A stretch of DNA of 11,645 nt, taken from the NCBI GenBank assembly GCA_020026215.1, contig JAHHQT010000060.1:1-11645 (forward strand). The letters are read 5' to 3'. Made by a program: the position numbers and the translations under genes. Positions within the stretch are counted from its first letter, which is position 1. Each line of letters opens with the position of its first letter. The DNA comes from Muribaculaceae bacterium (GTDB taxonomy: Bacteria; Bacteroidota; Bacteroidia; Bacteroidales; Muribaculaceae). Positions 1 through 8,237 of the stretch are shown piece by piece. The notes beneath the pieces are model-generated. The model made no database searches, was not told where the DNA came from, and was given only the letters and a program-made list of their open reading frames with translations.

Positions 1-481
1 TGATGGTGTCGCGGGAAGTCAATGTTTCATCCAATTCCAATTCACCGATGACGTTACGCAATGTGGTTTGTGTTAACTTTTCGATGGCATTTGGAAGGTT
101 GTTGATTTCGTAAACGGCTTTTATTGGGTCAACAATTTGGAAATACAATAAGGCGTTGATAGAAGTTGTTACGTTATCTTTAGTAATCACGCTTTGTTTT
201 GGGAAGTCGTAAACCTGTTCACGAAGGTCGATTTTGTCAGTATCAGAATAAACGGCTCTCACTCCGTAACCTTTTCCGAAGTCGCGTTCGTAGCGAGTGG
301 TGATGCTGCGGCAGCGTTCCAAGATGGGAAGTACGAAATTGATACCCGAAGGAAGTGTGCGGTCATATTTACCTAAGCGTTCTACGATTTTTGTTTCTGA
401 TTGTGGTATAATTTTTAAACCATACAAAACATACACTATTGCAATAAAAGCAATAATGCCTAAAACTAAAAGAGTTCCCAT
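1..481 (-). CDS. SPFH/stomatin-like (band 7) membrane protein, C-terminus cut by window edge
   Basis: I translated this gene by hand from the ATG at 481-479. It gives 160 codons without a stop and runs off the left edge. Residues 1 to about 22 form one hydrophobic N-terminal segment. It is followed by the SPFH core, with the family patterns IPQSETKIVERLGKY near residues 25-39, GINFVLPI near 46-53, and DLREQVYDFPKQSVITKDNV near 85-104. SPFH proteins of this stomatin/QmcA type are anchored in the membrane by the N-terminus, assemble into large oligomeric rings or microdomains, and often influence membrane proteases. The start is 3 bases after the stop of the upstream nfeD-like gene, so the two are almost certainly co-transcribed and probably work together. 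The exact function cannot be read from sequence. The coiled-coil C-terminal half is outside the window. Family assignment is secure; the subtype is less so. Confidence 0.9.
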   Translation of the reverse strand, partial: MGTLLVLGIIAFIAIVYVLYGLKIIPQSETKIVERLGKYDRTLPSGINFVLPILERCRSITTRYERDFGKGYGVRAVYSDTDKIDLREQVYDFPKQSVITKDNVTTSINALLYFQIVDPIKAVYEINNLPNAIEKLTQTTLRNVIGELELDETLTSRDTI

Positions 482-484
482 AGT

Positions 485-916
485 TTATTGTCTTTTTACA
501 GTTAATATGATGCTTTCTCTTGACACGATTTTCACGTGTTCGCCTTTAGTGATAATTCTACCGTCTTCCGAAACTGCTTTCCAGTCGTCTCCGTCAACGG
601 CAATTCGACCTGTATTGTTAAAGTTGTCAATTTCCTCTGAAACTACGGCTGTACGTCCAATTAATGCGTCTGCATTCGTGAGAATCTCTCTTTTCTTGAA
701 GATAAATTTTTTGAGCACAGGGCGAATGAATATAATCGATGCCAGTGTCGCCACAATAAATACAATGATTTGTATTTTTAGGTTTGGTGTAAATACTGCG
801 GCAATAGTAGATGCTACACAGCCTAATGCGATACAAAAGCAAGCGAAACCTGTAGAACAAATTTCGATAATTAGAAAGATAAGGGCTACTATAGCCCACA
901 TGTGCCATGCTTCCAT
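485..916 (-). CDS. NfeD-family membrane protein, short form
   Basis: This 143-residue protein has hydrophobic segments at about residues 6-20, 23-43 and 46-64. A soluble C-terminal domain follows at about 84-140, with the NfeD OB-fold pattern: ALIGRTAVV, then GRIAVDGDDWKAVSEDG, then KGEHVKIV. It lacks the N-terminal ClpP-like serine protease domain of long NfeD proteins, so it is the short membrane-plus-OB form. Short NfeD proteins are typically encoded next to an SPFH/stomatin protein and are thought to bind or organise it. The SPFH gene directly downstream, 3 bases away, fits that pattern. The ATG at 916-914 places the hydrophobic segment right at the N-terminus, as expected. The gene is separated from trxB upstream by a strong terminator, so it probably starts its own transcript. 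The family call is firm; the cellular role is inferred. Confidence 0.9.
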   Translation of the reverse strand: MEAWHMWAIVALIFLIIEICSTGFACFCIALGCVASTIAAVFTPNLKIQIIVFIVATLASIIFIRPVLKKFIFKKREILTNADALIGRTAVVSEEIDNFNNTGRIAVDGDDWKAVSEDGRIITKGEHVKIVSRESIILTVKRQ

Positions 917-960
917 AGTTGGTTCAGTTTATATATTTAGGAAATTGATTGCAATTTATG

Positions 961-995
961 CAAAAGTTTTGAAACAGATTACATTTATGGTCAAA
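961..995 (-). promoter_or_regulatory. Weak candidate promoter for the nfeD-SPFH pair
   Basis: Read on the minus strand, AACTTTTG at 968-961 differs from the Bacteroides -7 consensus TAnnTTTG at one position. A TTTG lies at 995-992 as a possible -33 element, with a 23-base spacer that is slightly longer than the usual 19-21. It sits between the trxB terminator and the nfeD start, where a promoter is needed. This is a one-mismatch guess. Confidence 0.3.
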
Positions 996-1000
996 AAAAT

Positions 1001-1033
1001 AGGCGGAATTAAGTCAAAAAATTAATTCCGCCT
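1001..1033 (-). terminator. Intrinsic terminator after trxB
   Basis: A perfect 12-bp inverted repeat (AGGCGGAATTAA at 1001-1012 and TTAATTCCGCCT at 1022-1033) encloses a 9-base loop. On the minus strand the stem is followed by ATTTTTTT (1000-993). It begins 23 bases past the trxB stop and is the only strong terminator between the 10352 start and nfeD, so it marks the end of the seven-gene run. On the plus strand the stem is followed by A-rich sequence, so it acts in one direction. Confidence 0.9.
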
Positions 1034-1056
1034 AAAATATGAGATAACTGAACTGT

Positions 1057-1992
1057 TTATAGATTATTCGCTGTGATGTAGCGTTCAGCATCAATGGCTG
1101 CTTTACAACCCATGCCGGCTGATGTGATGGCCTGGCGATAAGAAGGGTCGGCTACGTCACCTGCTGCAAATACACCTGGGACATTAGTCTCGGTCGTGAT
1201 GCCGTTTGTCTTGATGTAACCTTGTTCGTCCAATTCGATGAATTCCTTGAATACTTCAGTATTTGGTTTGTGACCGATAGCCAAGAAAAAACCGTCAATG
1301 TTGATGTCGAACAATTCTTCTTTGTCAGTGCCTTTGAAACGTACCAAGTGTGCACCTTCAACGCCATTTTCACCAAATAAGCCTACAGTATTGGTGTTGA
1401 ACAATACTTCAATCTTTTCATTGTTCAATACACGTTCTTGCATTACTTTTGATGCACGTAAATAGTCTTTACGGACAATCATATATACTTTTGATGCCAA
1501 ATTGCTCAAATAGTTGGCTTCTTCGCAAGCTGTGTCACCACCACCTACCACTGCCACTACTTTTTTACGATAGAAGAAACCGTCGCAAGTGGCACAAGCA
1601 GAAACGCCCATACCTGCGTATTTAGTTTCATCGTCAAGACCAAGATATTTGGCTGATGCGCCTGTTGCGATGATTACGGTATCGGCAAGAATTTCATCGC
1701 CGTTGTCTGCAACTGCCTTATAAGGGGCTTTTGAAAAGTCCACTTTGGTAATCACGTCAGGAATGATTTGTGTGCCAAAGCGTTCAGCTTGTTCGCGCAA
1801 TTGGTCCATCATGTCAGTACCTGTAACTCCTTCTGGATAGCCCGGGAAGTTTTCGATTTCAGTAGTTGTTGTCAACTGTCCACCCGGTTGTTGTCCTTCG
1901 AACACTACCGGAGAAAGATTTGCTCTGGCTGCGTAAATTGCTGCAGTATATCCTGCAGGACCTGAGCCTATGATTAAGCATTTTGTTTTCAT
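1057..1992 (-). CDS. trxB: Thioredoxin-disulfide reductase (NADPH, FAD)
   Basis: This flavoenzyme transfers electrons from NADPH through FAD and a redox-active disulfide to oxidised thioredoxin in the cytoplasm. At 311 residues it is the usual length for low-molecular-weight bacterial TrxB. Visible motifs in order are the FAD-binding GSGPAG at residues 9-14, the active-site CATC at 133-136, the NADP-binding GGGDTACEEA at 150-159, and a C-terminal FAD contact AAGD at 276-279. The NADPH 2'-phosphate motif corresponding to E. coli HRRDxFRA reads VRKDYLRA (173-180), keeping basic residues R174, K175 and R179, so NADPH use is expected. The ATG at 1992-1990 puts the FAD motif at its normal distance from the N-terminus. 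It is the last gene of the run, 27 bases after the lolA-like gene. Thioredoxin reduction supports ribonucleotide reduction and oxidative stress defence. Confidence 0.97.
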   Translation of the reverse strand: MKTKCLIIGSGPAGYTAAIYAARANLSPVVFEGQQPGGQLTTTTEIENFPGYPEGVTGTDMMDQLREQAERFGTQIIPDVITKVDFSKAPYKAVADNGDEILADTVIIATGASAKYLGLDDETKYAGMGVSACATCDGFFYRKKVVAVVGGGDTACEEANYLSNLASKVYMIVRKDYLRASKVMQERVLNNEKIEVLFNTNTVGLFGENGVEGAHLVRFKGTDKEELFDINIDGFFLAIGHKPNTEVFKEFIELDEQGYIKTNGITTETNVPGVFAAGDVADPSYRQAITSAGMGCKAAIDAERYITANNL

Positions 1993-2019
1993 ATATAATA
2001 ATTTTTATTGATTGCTCTC

Positions 2020-2640
2020 TTATCTTATATCAACAACAGGAGTGCCCTTGGGAACCATGCCACTATTGAATTCAAAGGTGGAATTCGGCAAGTTCTGATT
2101 AGTCTTGTAGTTGTTGAGGGTAATCATCATTGTCGTTTTGTCTTTCAAAAGAAAAACTATTTTATTCGGTAACAATGTCTTTTTGTTAATGGTCAATCTT
2201 ACGGAAGCCAAGTCGCTTTGTTTGGCGTTCTTTGGCAACAGTTCGATTTCGTGGTTGGATGCGGTGGCTGATTTGAGCATGCGAGCGTTGAATCCGTGGC
2301 GGAATCCGCTGATGATGGAATAAGGATTAATCATCTGCAATTCTTCGGGAGTCGGTTCTGTGATGTTCACTTCACCGCTCATAGGGGAATAGCTCCATTG
2401 TATTTTGCCATTGAACCAGCATTTTACATCGTCGGAAATCATACGAAATTTTTCGCCTTTCATAGCAATCGTGCCGTTGCTTTGTGTGCCTGCGGCAGTG
2501 ATGATGTAGTTGGCTGAAATTCCTTTCGATGATTTATAGCAGTTTACGGTGCTGTTCAAAAAGGCATCGGCAGAGTTCTCCGCATTCATCTGAACGGACA
2601 TCGAGAGTAGGGCTATGATGAAAAATATTATTTTCTTCAT
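2020..2640 (-). CDS. lolA: LolA-like outer-membrane lipoprotein carrier, periplasmic
   Basis: This 206-residue protein has a clear signal peptide: a basic start (MKK), a hydrophobic core through about residue 16, and a likely signal peptidase I site after MNA at residue 20. There is no lipobox cysteine, so it should be soluble in the periplasm. The mature part fits the LolA half-barrel fold: an early helix, GTIAMKGEKFRMIS near residues 56-69, and CWFNGKIQWSYSP near 74-86. The C-terminal half has repeated beta-strand patterns ending in STFEFN. LolA carries mature lipoproteins from the inner-membrane Lol complex to the outer membrane. Position supports the call: it begins 11 bases after ftsK, and lolA directly follows ftsK in E. 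coli too. Bacteroidota encode several LolA-like proteins, so whether this is the main carrier is not certain. Confidence 0.85.
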   Translation of the reverse strand: MKKIIFFIIALLSMSVQMNAENSADAFLNSTVNCYKSSKGISANYIITAAGTQSNGTIAMKGEKFRMISDDVKCWFNGKIQWSYSPMSGEVNITEPTPEELQMINPYSIISGFRHGFNARMLKSATASNHEIELLPKNAKQSDLASVRLTINKKTLLPNKIVFLLKDKTTMMITLNNYKTNQNLPNSTFEFNSGMVPKGTPVVDIR

Positions 2641-2651
2641 TAATGAATAGA

Positions 2652-5381
2652 TTATTTGTTCAAATATTGATTTAACTGATACAAGTCAATAAGCACTTGA
2701 CGTGGCTTTCCACCTGTTGCTGGACCTACGATACCTGCGGCTTCCAATTGGTCCATAATTTTTCCTGCGCGAGGATAACCGATGGAAAATCGACGTTGGA
2801 TAGAAGATGTAGATGCTGTATTTCCGCCACCTACAATAAATTCAGCAGCTTCACAGAACAATTCGTCACGGTCAGAAACACTACCCATACTTCCGTTACC
2901 TCCGTTGCCACCGCCTTCGTTGCCTTCATATTCAGGAAGTTCGTAGGCGTGGTCGTAACCGATTTGGTTGCTGATGTATTTAGTAATGGCTTCCACCTCA
3001 GGGGTATCGACAAATGCGCATTGCACACGTGTGATTTCATTGTTCAACATAATCAACATATCACCACGACCAATCAACTGATTTGCTCCAGGGCGGTCAA
3101 TGATGGTACGGCTGTCCACCATTTGAGTTACACGGAAGGCAATACGTGAAGGGAAGTTGTTCTTAATCAAACCAGTGATGACATTGGTTGAAGGGCGTTG
3201 AGTGGCAATGATGACATGGATACCAATGGCACGTGCTTTTTGAGCCAAACGAGCGATAGGTATTTCCACTTCCTTGGTAGTCATCATCAAGTCTGCATAC
3301 TCATCGACAATCACAACAATATATGGAAGGAACTTATGGCCTTTCTCCGGGTTCAATCGGTGATTGATGAATTTATTGTTGTATTCTTGGATATTGCGAA
3401 CTTCGGCAGCGTTCAACAGTTTCAAACGGTCCTCCATTTCCTGTACTAATGCGTTCAAAGTGTTGAATGCCTTGTTCATGTCGGTAACGATGGCATCATC
3501 TTCTTCCGGCAATTTAGCCAGGTAATGTTTCTCCAATTTTCCGTAAAGACTGAACTCAACAGTTTTTGGGTCGATCATCACAAACTTTAATTGTGACGGG
3601 TGCTTTTTGTAAAGTAAAGAAGTGATGATGGCGTTCAAACCTACTGATTTACCTTGACCAGTTGCACCTGCAACAAGTAAGTGCGGCATTTTAGTCAAAT
3701 CGGCGATGAACACATCATTGTCAATGGTGCTACCCAAAGCAATTGGCAGTTCGTATTTGCATTCCTGGAATTTCTTTGAACCGATGATGGAACGCATCCA
3801 AACAGTTTGAGGGTCTTTGTTAGGTACTTCAATACCGATTGTTCCTTTACCGGGGATTGGGGCAATGATACGGATTCCCAATGCTGCCAAGCTCAATGCA
3901 ATGTCATCTTCCAAACGTTTGATTTTGGCAATACGAACACCTTCGGCAGGGATAATCTCATATAGGGTAACAGTAGGACCGACGCACACCTCAATACTGC
4001 GGATTTCGATTCCGTAGTCGTTCAAGGTCTTGGTGATTCTATCCTTGTTTTCTTCTTGTTCTTTAATGTCAACTGTTTTTTTGCTAATCGCAGGGACCTC
4101 TTTCAACAAGTCCAAAGTCGGGAATTTATATTTTGATAATTCCGCGGTTGGGTCGAATGGCTTTTCTTCAATCTTGTCGGCAGCCTCAATGGTGTTTTGG
4201 ATAACTGTCATTGGAATGTCCTCTTTCTGCTTTTCTGTTGTTTCTTCCTGTAAAGGTGTTTCCTCTTTTGCAGGCGTTTCCAATGCTACTACTGGATCTT
4301 CAGCTACAGCAGGAGTTTCTTCCTGTTCCTTTTCTTCAATGGCAGGAGGCATGAATCTTGACAAGTCAGATTCTGTTTCAGAAGGTTGAGGCTCTGGTTC
4401 CTGTTCTACTTTCTTCTTGGAGAAAGTGGATTTTAACTGACACAAGAAATTGTTGTTTTTAGTGGTCGGTGTACTTTGTTCCAAAGGATTGACCTCTTCC
4501 GGTTCTTGTGGCGCAGGTTCAGGAGTATTGAAATCTATATTTTTGCTCTTGCTCTTTTCTTCTTCCTCTTGTTCTGCGAGGATTCTCAAACGTTCTTCAG
4601 CTTCTCGCTGTTGCGCTTCCAAGTTTGCCTGTTTGCGCTTGCGAATGAAGTGACGATATTTATTGATGATTCTGACAATCGAATTCAAACACAATGCAGC
4701 CAATGACACCACCAATAAAATGTTGACACTTATTGCACCCCATACGCCAATCAGTTTGATGAGGTATTGGTTCAGATATATTCCATGTTCACCGCCCAAA
4801 AGGAAGAATGATTCAGTTCCTCCCAATGTCAAAAGGCCTGCAATGCTGGATACGGTGATGGTTGCCAACAGGTTGATGGCAATGGTTGATGAGAAACGTG
4901 CTTTGTAGCCACCCAAGAATTTCAGACCAATCAAGAAGGTTAATAGAATCAAAAAATATGAGCCTATGCCGAACCCTTGGTTAAAGAAAGTTTCTGCAAA
5001 AGCAGCTCCGAACGAACCGGCATGGTTACTGATTTCACCTTTTTCCGCATTTGTCAAAATACTGTTGTTGGCTACCAGACTTTGGTCTGCCATACCATTC
5101 TTGATGTATGAAATACTTGCAATCAACAATAGTACAGAAAACAATGTGAAAGTCATGCCGACAATCAATTTGAATCGTCGGTTATGAACAAAGGCAAAAG
5201 GATGAGAGTTGGATTTTGGCTTCTCCTCTTTTATTTTCTTTTGCTTTTTCCGTTTTTGGCTCTTGGTTTCCTCTTGGGTGGTTTCAACGATTTCCTTTTC
5301 AGGAGTGTCGTTGGATTCGCTACCGCCATAAGTAGGGTTATAGTCGTTGTTGTTATTGTTGTTTGTATATCTTAATCCCAC
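2652..5381 (-). CDS. ftsK: FtsK/SpoIIIE-family DNA translocase
   Basis: FtsK anchors at the division septum and pumps DNA so that chromosome termini are cleared and dimers resolved. The 909-residue protein contains a basic, asparagine-rich N-terminus (six Asn at 7-12) and four membrane segments at about 71-93, 138-158, 165-187 and 207-239. A charged, Glu/Pro-rich linker (about 250-430) follows. The motor has Walker A GATGQGKS at 572-579 (K578) and Walker B VIVDEY with D693-E694. A Gly/Asn-rich hinge (819-834) precedes the winged-helix gamma domain (about 838-900). The latter contains RRFSIGYPRA, matching the KOPS-reading helix of E. coli FtsK (RRFRIGYNRA) except for Ser in place of the second Arg. 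The start is GTG: an in-frame stop lies five codons upstream and the next Met is residue 76, beyond the start of the first membrane segment. It lies 28 bases after trkH. Confidence 0.96.
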   Translation of the reverse strand: MGLRYTNNNNNNDYNPTYGGSESNDTPEKEIVETTQEETKSQKRKKQKKIKEEKPKSNSHPFAFVHNRRFKLIVGMTFTLFSVLLLIASISYIKNGMADQSLVANNSILTNAEKGEISNHAGSFGAAFAETFFNQGFGIGSYFLILLTFLIGLKFLGGYKARFSSTIAINLLATITVSSIAGLLTLGGTESFFLLGGEHGIYLNQYLIKLIGVWGAISVNILLVVSLAALCLNSIVRIINKYRHFIRKRKQANLEAQQREAEERLRILAEQEEEEKSKSKNIDFNTPEPAPQEPEEVNPLEQSTPTTKNNNFLCQLKSTFSKKKVEQEPEPQPSETESDLSRFMPPAIEEKEQEETPAVAEDPVVALETPAKEETPLQEETTEKQKEDIPMTVIQNTIEAADKIEEKPFDPTAELSKYKFPTLDLLKEVPAISKKTVDIKEQEENKDRITKTLNDYGIEIRSIEVCVGPTVTLYEIIPAEGVRIAKIKRLEDDIALSLAALGIRIIAPIPGKGTIGIEVPNKDPQTVWMRSIIGSKKFQECKYELPIALGSTIDNDVFIADLTKMPHLLVAGATGQGKSVGLNAIITSLLYKKHPSQLKFVMIDPKTVEFSLYGKLEKHYLAKLPEEDDAIVTDMNKAFNTLNALVQEMEDRLKLLNAAEVRNIQEYNNKFINHRLNPEKGHKFLPYIVVIVDEYADLMMTTKEVEIPIARLAQKARAIGIHVIIATQRPSTNVITGLIKNNFPSRIAFRVTQMVDSRTIIDRPGANQLIGRGDMLIMLNNEITRVQCAFVDTPEVEAITKYISNQIGYDHAYELPEYEGNEGGGNGGNGSMGSVSDRDELFCEAAEFIVGGGNTASTSSIQRRFSIGYPRAGKIMDQLEAAGIVGPATGGKPRQVLIDLYQLNQYLNK

Positions 5382-5409
5382 GATGTATTCTTGTTATTCG
5401 TTAAATCGG

Positions 5410-6885
5410 TTACTCTTTGTTCCAAAAAGCTTTGGTAAAGATAACTATTATTGTAAATATTTCCAAACGGCCGATAAGCATTACTCCCGACAGAACCCAT
5501 TTGCAAGGATCGGGAATTGTTCCGAAGTTTGAACCTGTCAAACCATAGCCAAGACCGTCGTTACCGGCACATGACATTACGGCAAATAATGCATCTAAAA
5601 TGGAGATGTCAAAACTGATAAGAACAGTAGTACCTGCAAGAATCAAGATGAAGAATATCATCATGAAGGCGCATGTCTTTGAAATTAATTCAGTTTGCAT
5701 CACTTTTCCGTTTACACGTAATGGAATGATGGTGTTCGGGTGAAGTATTTTATAAAGTTCATTGTGTAAATTTTTTACAGTAAGGATAATACGATCCACT
5801 TTCATACCACCCGCTGTCGAACCTGCACATGAACCGATAATCATGATAAGCATGATGACCACAATCGGAAGACCTTGCCATTCGGTATAGTTTGAACCTG
5901 TAAATCCTGTAGTGGTAATTGCCGACAGAATCTGGAAGTTGGTGTCAATAAACAAAGAAGGTATGTCATCATAATCGCCCTTGATATACAAGTCGGTTGC
6001 AATCAACACAAATGCTATGACACAAATTAGGGTGAACCATCTCACGGTATCGTTCTTGAACAAAGGTTTCACGTTGCCCATTGCAGCATTGAACATCAAT
6101 GCAAAGTTGATACCTGACAAATACATGAATATTGTGATGACGATTTTTACATAGTCAGAGTTGTATGCCTCAATACTTGCGTTCTTGGTTGAGAATCCAC
6201 CAGTTGAAATGGCAGAGAAAGAGTGGCAAATGGCATCGAACAAATTCATAGGTCCTGCCCAAAGCAAGATGATTAATGTACCACTCAAAGCTACATAAAC
6301 CATCCACAAACCTTTGGCTGTATGGCTGATACGTGGACGTAACTTGTCGTGGGTAATGCCTGTTACTTCGGCATTGAATAGCTGAATACCACTGCTTTTA
6401 TTCAACATTGGGATTACAGCAAGGGTGAAAAGAATGATACCCATACCTCCCAACAGGTGAGTGATGGCACGCCACATCAAGATACCGTGAGAAACTGATT
6501 CGACATTTTCAATAACAGATGCTCCTGTTGTTGTAAAGCCTGACATAGTTTCGAAAAATGCTGCGGCAAGAGTCATTTTTGTCCCTCCGAAAATGAAGGG
6601 GAGTGAGCCGAACAGTGAGAAGACCACCCACGTAAGGCCTGTAAGTAAAATACCTTCGCGCTTGCCCATATTGTTGTCCTTGTGGGGAGTAAGGAAGGTC
6701 ATGGCTGCGCCGAAGCCCAAAGTGATTAGAATGGAATATATGAAAGCAGGAACTTCGTTATATTCTCCATAAATATAGCAAATACCCAAAGAGATTCCCA
6801 TGAACGCTGATTCAATCATCAGCAAAATTCCTAGGAGTCTGGCAACAATCTTAAAATTTATATTTCGTCTGTTAGTATTGAACAT
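5410..6885 (-). CDS. trkH: TrkH potassium uptake channel subunit
   Basis: TrkH is the membrane-embedded, K+-conducting subunit of the Trk system. The 491-residue protein has the expected four repeated membrane-pore-membrane units. The selectivity-filter segments are TTTGAS at 118-123, STGGFS at 227-232, TTTGFT at 324-329, and a more diverged fourth filter AGNDGLGYG at 440-448. The intramembrane gating loop is GSCAGSTAGG at 351-360, followed by the basic cytoplasmic stretch expected to meet the TrkA ring. Length and topology are normal for TrkH. It starts at an ATG 8 bases after the trkA stop, so the gating protein and channel are translated as a pair. It could be called KtrB-like, but the length and the RCK-duplicated partner favour Trk. 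Confidence 0.95.
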   Translation of the reverse strand: MFNTNRRNINFKIVARLLGILLMIESAFMGISLGICYIYGEYNEVPAFIYSILITLGFGAAMTFLTPHKDNNMGKREGILLTGLTWVVFSLFGSLPFIFGGTKMTLAAAFFETMSGFTTTGASVIENVESVSHGILMWRAITHLLGGMGIILFTLAVIPMLNKSSGIQLFNAEVTGITHDKLRPRISHTAKGLWMVYVALSGTLIILLWAGPMNLFDAICHSFSAISTGGFSTKNASIEAYNSDYVKIVITIFMYLSGINFALMFNAAMGNVKPLFKNDTVRWFTLICVIAFVLIATDLYIKGDYDDIPSLFIDTNFQILSAITTTGFTGSNYTEWQGLPIVVIMLIMIIGSCAGSTAGGMKVDRIILTVKNLHNELYKILHPNTIIPLRVNGKVMQTELISKTCAFMMIFFILILAGTTVLISFDISILDALFAVMSCAGNDGLGYGLTGSNFGTIPDPCKWVLSGVMLIGRLEIFTIIVIFTKAFWNKE

Positions 6886-6893
6886 TTTAATGC

Positions 6894-8228
6894 CTATTTA
6901 AACATTTTTTCGACTTGGTGAATAGCTCCGGACAAGCAGAAAACGAGTACGTGGTCACCGGCTTTGATTTGAGTGTCACCGGTTACAAGAATACCTTTTC
7001 CGTCGCGGATTAGACCACCGATGGTCATGTCTTCAGACAATTTCAATCCTTTGACAGGGGATTTCGTAATTTTAGCCCCTTCCTTGACTACCAATTCTGC
7101 AACTTCAGCATCGGTCAATGCCAAACACTTGGCATTTGACTCATCGAAGTCCAACAAGATTTGGAAGATATTGCTGGATGCCAACAATTTTTTGTTGATG
7201 ACTGTGCCGATGTTCAAGTTTTCGGCTTCAGCAATGAATTGGATATTTTCGACTTCGGCAACCGTCTTGCCGACGTGGAATTCCTTGGCTGTCAAACAAG
7301 CCAGAATATTTGTTTCGGAACTGTCAGTCAAAGCGATGAATGCATCGTAATCCTGAATTCCTTCTTCTTTCAATAGTTCGATGTCACGAGCGTCTCCATG
7401 AATAATGGAACAGTCATTGGGCAGTTGTTCTGCCAATTTCATGCATCGTTTGTGGTCGCATTCAATAAATTTGATTTTATATCCTTCTCCAAGATGATGG
7501 GCTAATTGGATACCAATACGGCTGCCGCCCATAATCAAGACTTTCTTGATGTTTTGTTTGTGTTTCCCGCAAATCTCCATGATTTCGGAAATGTGCTCCT
7601 TCTTGGTGGTGAAGTACACAATATCGCCCATTTCCAAGTGGTCGTCACCACGAGGAATGATGGTTTCGTGTTTGCGTCGGATGGCTGAAACGTGGAAACT
7701 GCGACCGCTTTGTGCCAAATCTTTCAACTGCATGTTGATAATCGTTGCGTTTTCGCGTAGTTTCACACCAATTAGCAGAAGTTCGCCATTGTAAAGTTCA
7801 AACCAGTTTCTTGCCCATGAGTTACGAAGTGCTGATACTATCTCCAATGATGCGAAATATTCTGGATAAATCAGTTCGTCAACACCATTGCTCTTAAAGA
7901 AAGGCTTGTATTCCTCTTTCAAAAACTCGTAGTTGTCGATACGCGCCACGGTTTTGCGAGCACCCAAGTTTTTCGCCATTGAGCATGAAACAATGTTTCG
8001 TGTTTCAAATGGGGTTACGGCGATGAACAAATCGGCTTTGTTTACTTGTGCTTCTTTCAAAACCTTGAAAGATGTTGCATTGCCAACCTGTGTCATTAAA
8101 TTGTAGTTTTCGACCGTCTGCAATTTTTTTGCATCCGGGTCGATCAAATATACGTCTTGTCCTTCTGCAGAAAGTAATTTACCTAGGTGGGTCCCAACTT
8201 CACCTGCACCTACAATAACTATTTTCAT
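6894..8228 (-). CDS. trkA: TrkA, nucleotide-binding gating subunit of Trk potassium uptake
   Basis: TrkA is the cytoplasmic peripheral subunit that binds NAD(H) or ATP/ADP and gates TrkH. The 444-residue protein has the duplicated layout of full-length TrkA. The first RCK/Rossmann domain has GAGEVG at 7-12 and an acidic D30 at the end of strand two, and is followed by a first TrkA-C domain (about 140-220). The second Rossmann domain has GGSRIG at 234-239 and E256 in the matching acidic position, and is followed by a second TrkA-C domain (about 365-444). Acidic residues at these positions favour binding of the adenosine ribose. The ATG at 8228 lies 9 bases after dxs, and trkH follows 8 bases later. 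The single-domain KtrA alternative is ruled out by the two RCK units. Confidence 0.96.
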   Translation of the reverse strand: MKIVIVGAGEVGTHLGKLLSAEGQDVYLIDPDAKKLQTVENYNLMTQVGNATSFKVLKEAQVNKADLFIAVTPFETRNIVSCSMAKNLGARKTVARIDNYEFLKEEYKPFFKSNGVDELIYPEYFASLEIVSALRNSWARNWFELYNGELLLIGVKLRENATIINMQLKDLAQSGRSFHVSAIRRKHETIIPRGDDHLEMGDIVYFTTKKEHISEIMEICGKHKQNIKKVLIMGGSRIGIQLAHHLGEGYKIKFIECDHKRCMKLAEQLPNDCSIIHGDARDIELLKEEGIQDYDAFIALTDSSETNILACLTAKEFHVGKTVAEVENIQFIAEAENLNIGTVINKKLLASSNIFQILLDFDESNAKCLALTDAEVAELVVKEGAKITKSPVKGLKLSEDMTIGGLIRDGKGILVTGDTQIKAGDHVLVFCLSGAIHQVEKMFK

Positions 8229-8237
8229 TTTATATTT

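Noticed and set aside
297..1025. Long plus-strand open frame (242 codons) opposite nfeD and the SPFH gene
   Set aside because: It is antisense to two genes with clear family motifs, its product has no recognisable domain, and it runs through the trxB terminator. It is a shadow frame.
2661..2668. Possible internal promoter before lolA (AATATTTG on the minus strand)
   Set aside because: It has one mismatch in a conserved position and lies inside the end of the ftsK coding region. The evidence is insufficient.
2697..3149. Plus-strand open frame (150 codons) opposite the end of ftsK
   Set aside because: It lies wholly within the FtsK motor and gamma domain region, and its product looks like low-complexity antisense reading.
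4030..4653. Plus-strand Ser/Phe/Cys-rich frames opposite the FtsK linker
   Set aside because: They arise from reading the Glu/Pro/Thr-rich linker codons in reverse and do not look like independent genes.
5436..5443. Possible internal promoter before ftsK (TATCTTTA on the minus strand)
   Set aside because: It differs from the consensus at the final G and has no clear -33 element. It is too weak to list as a feature.
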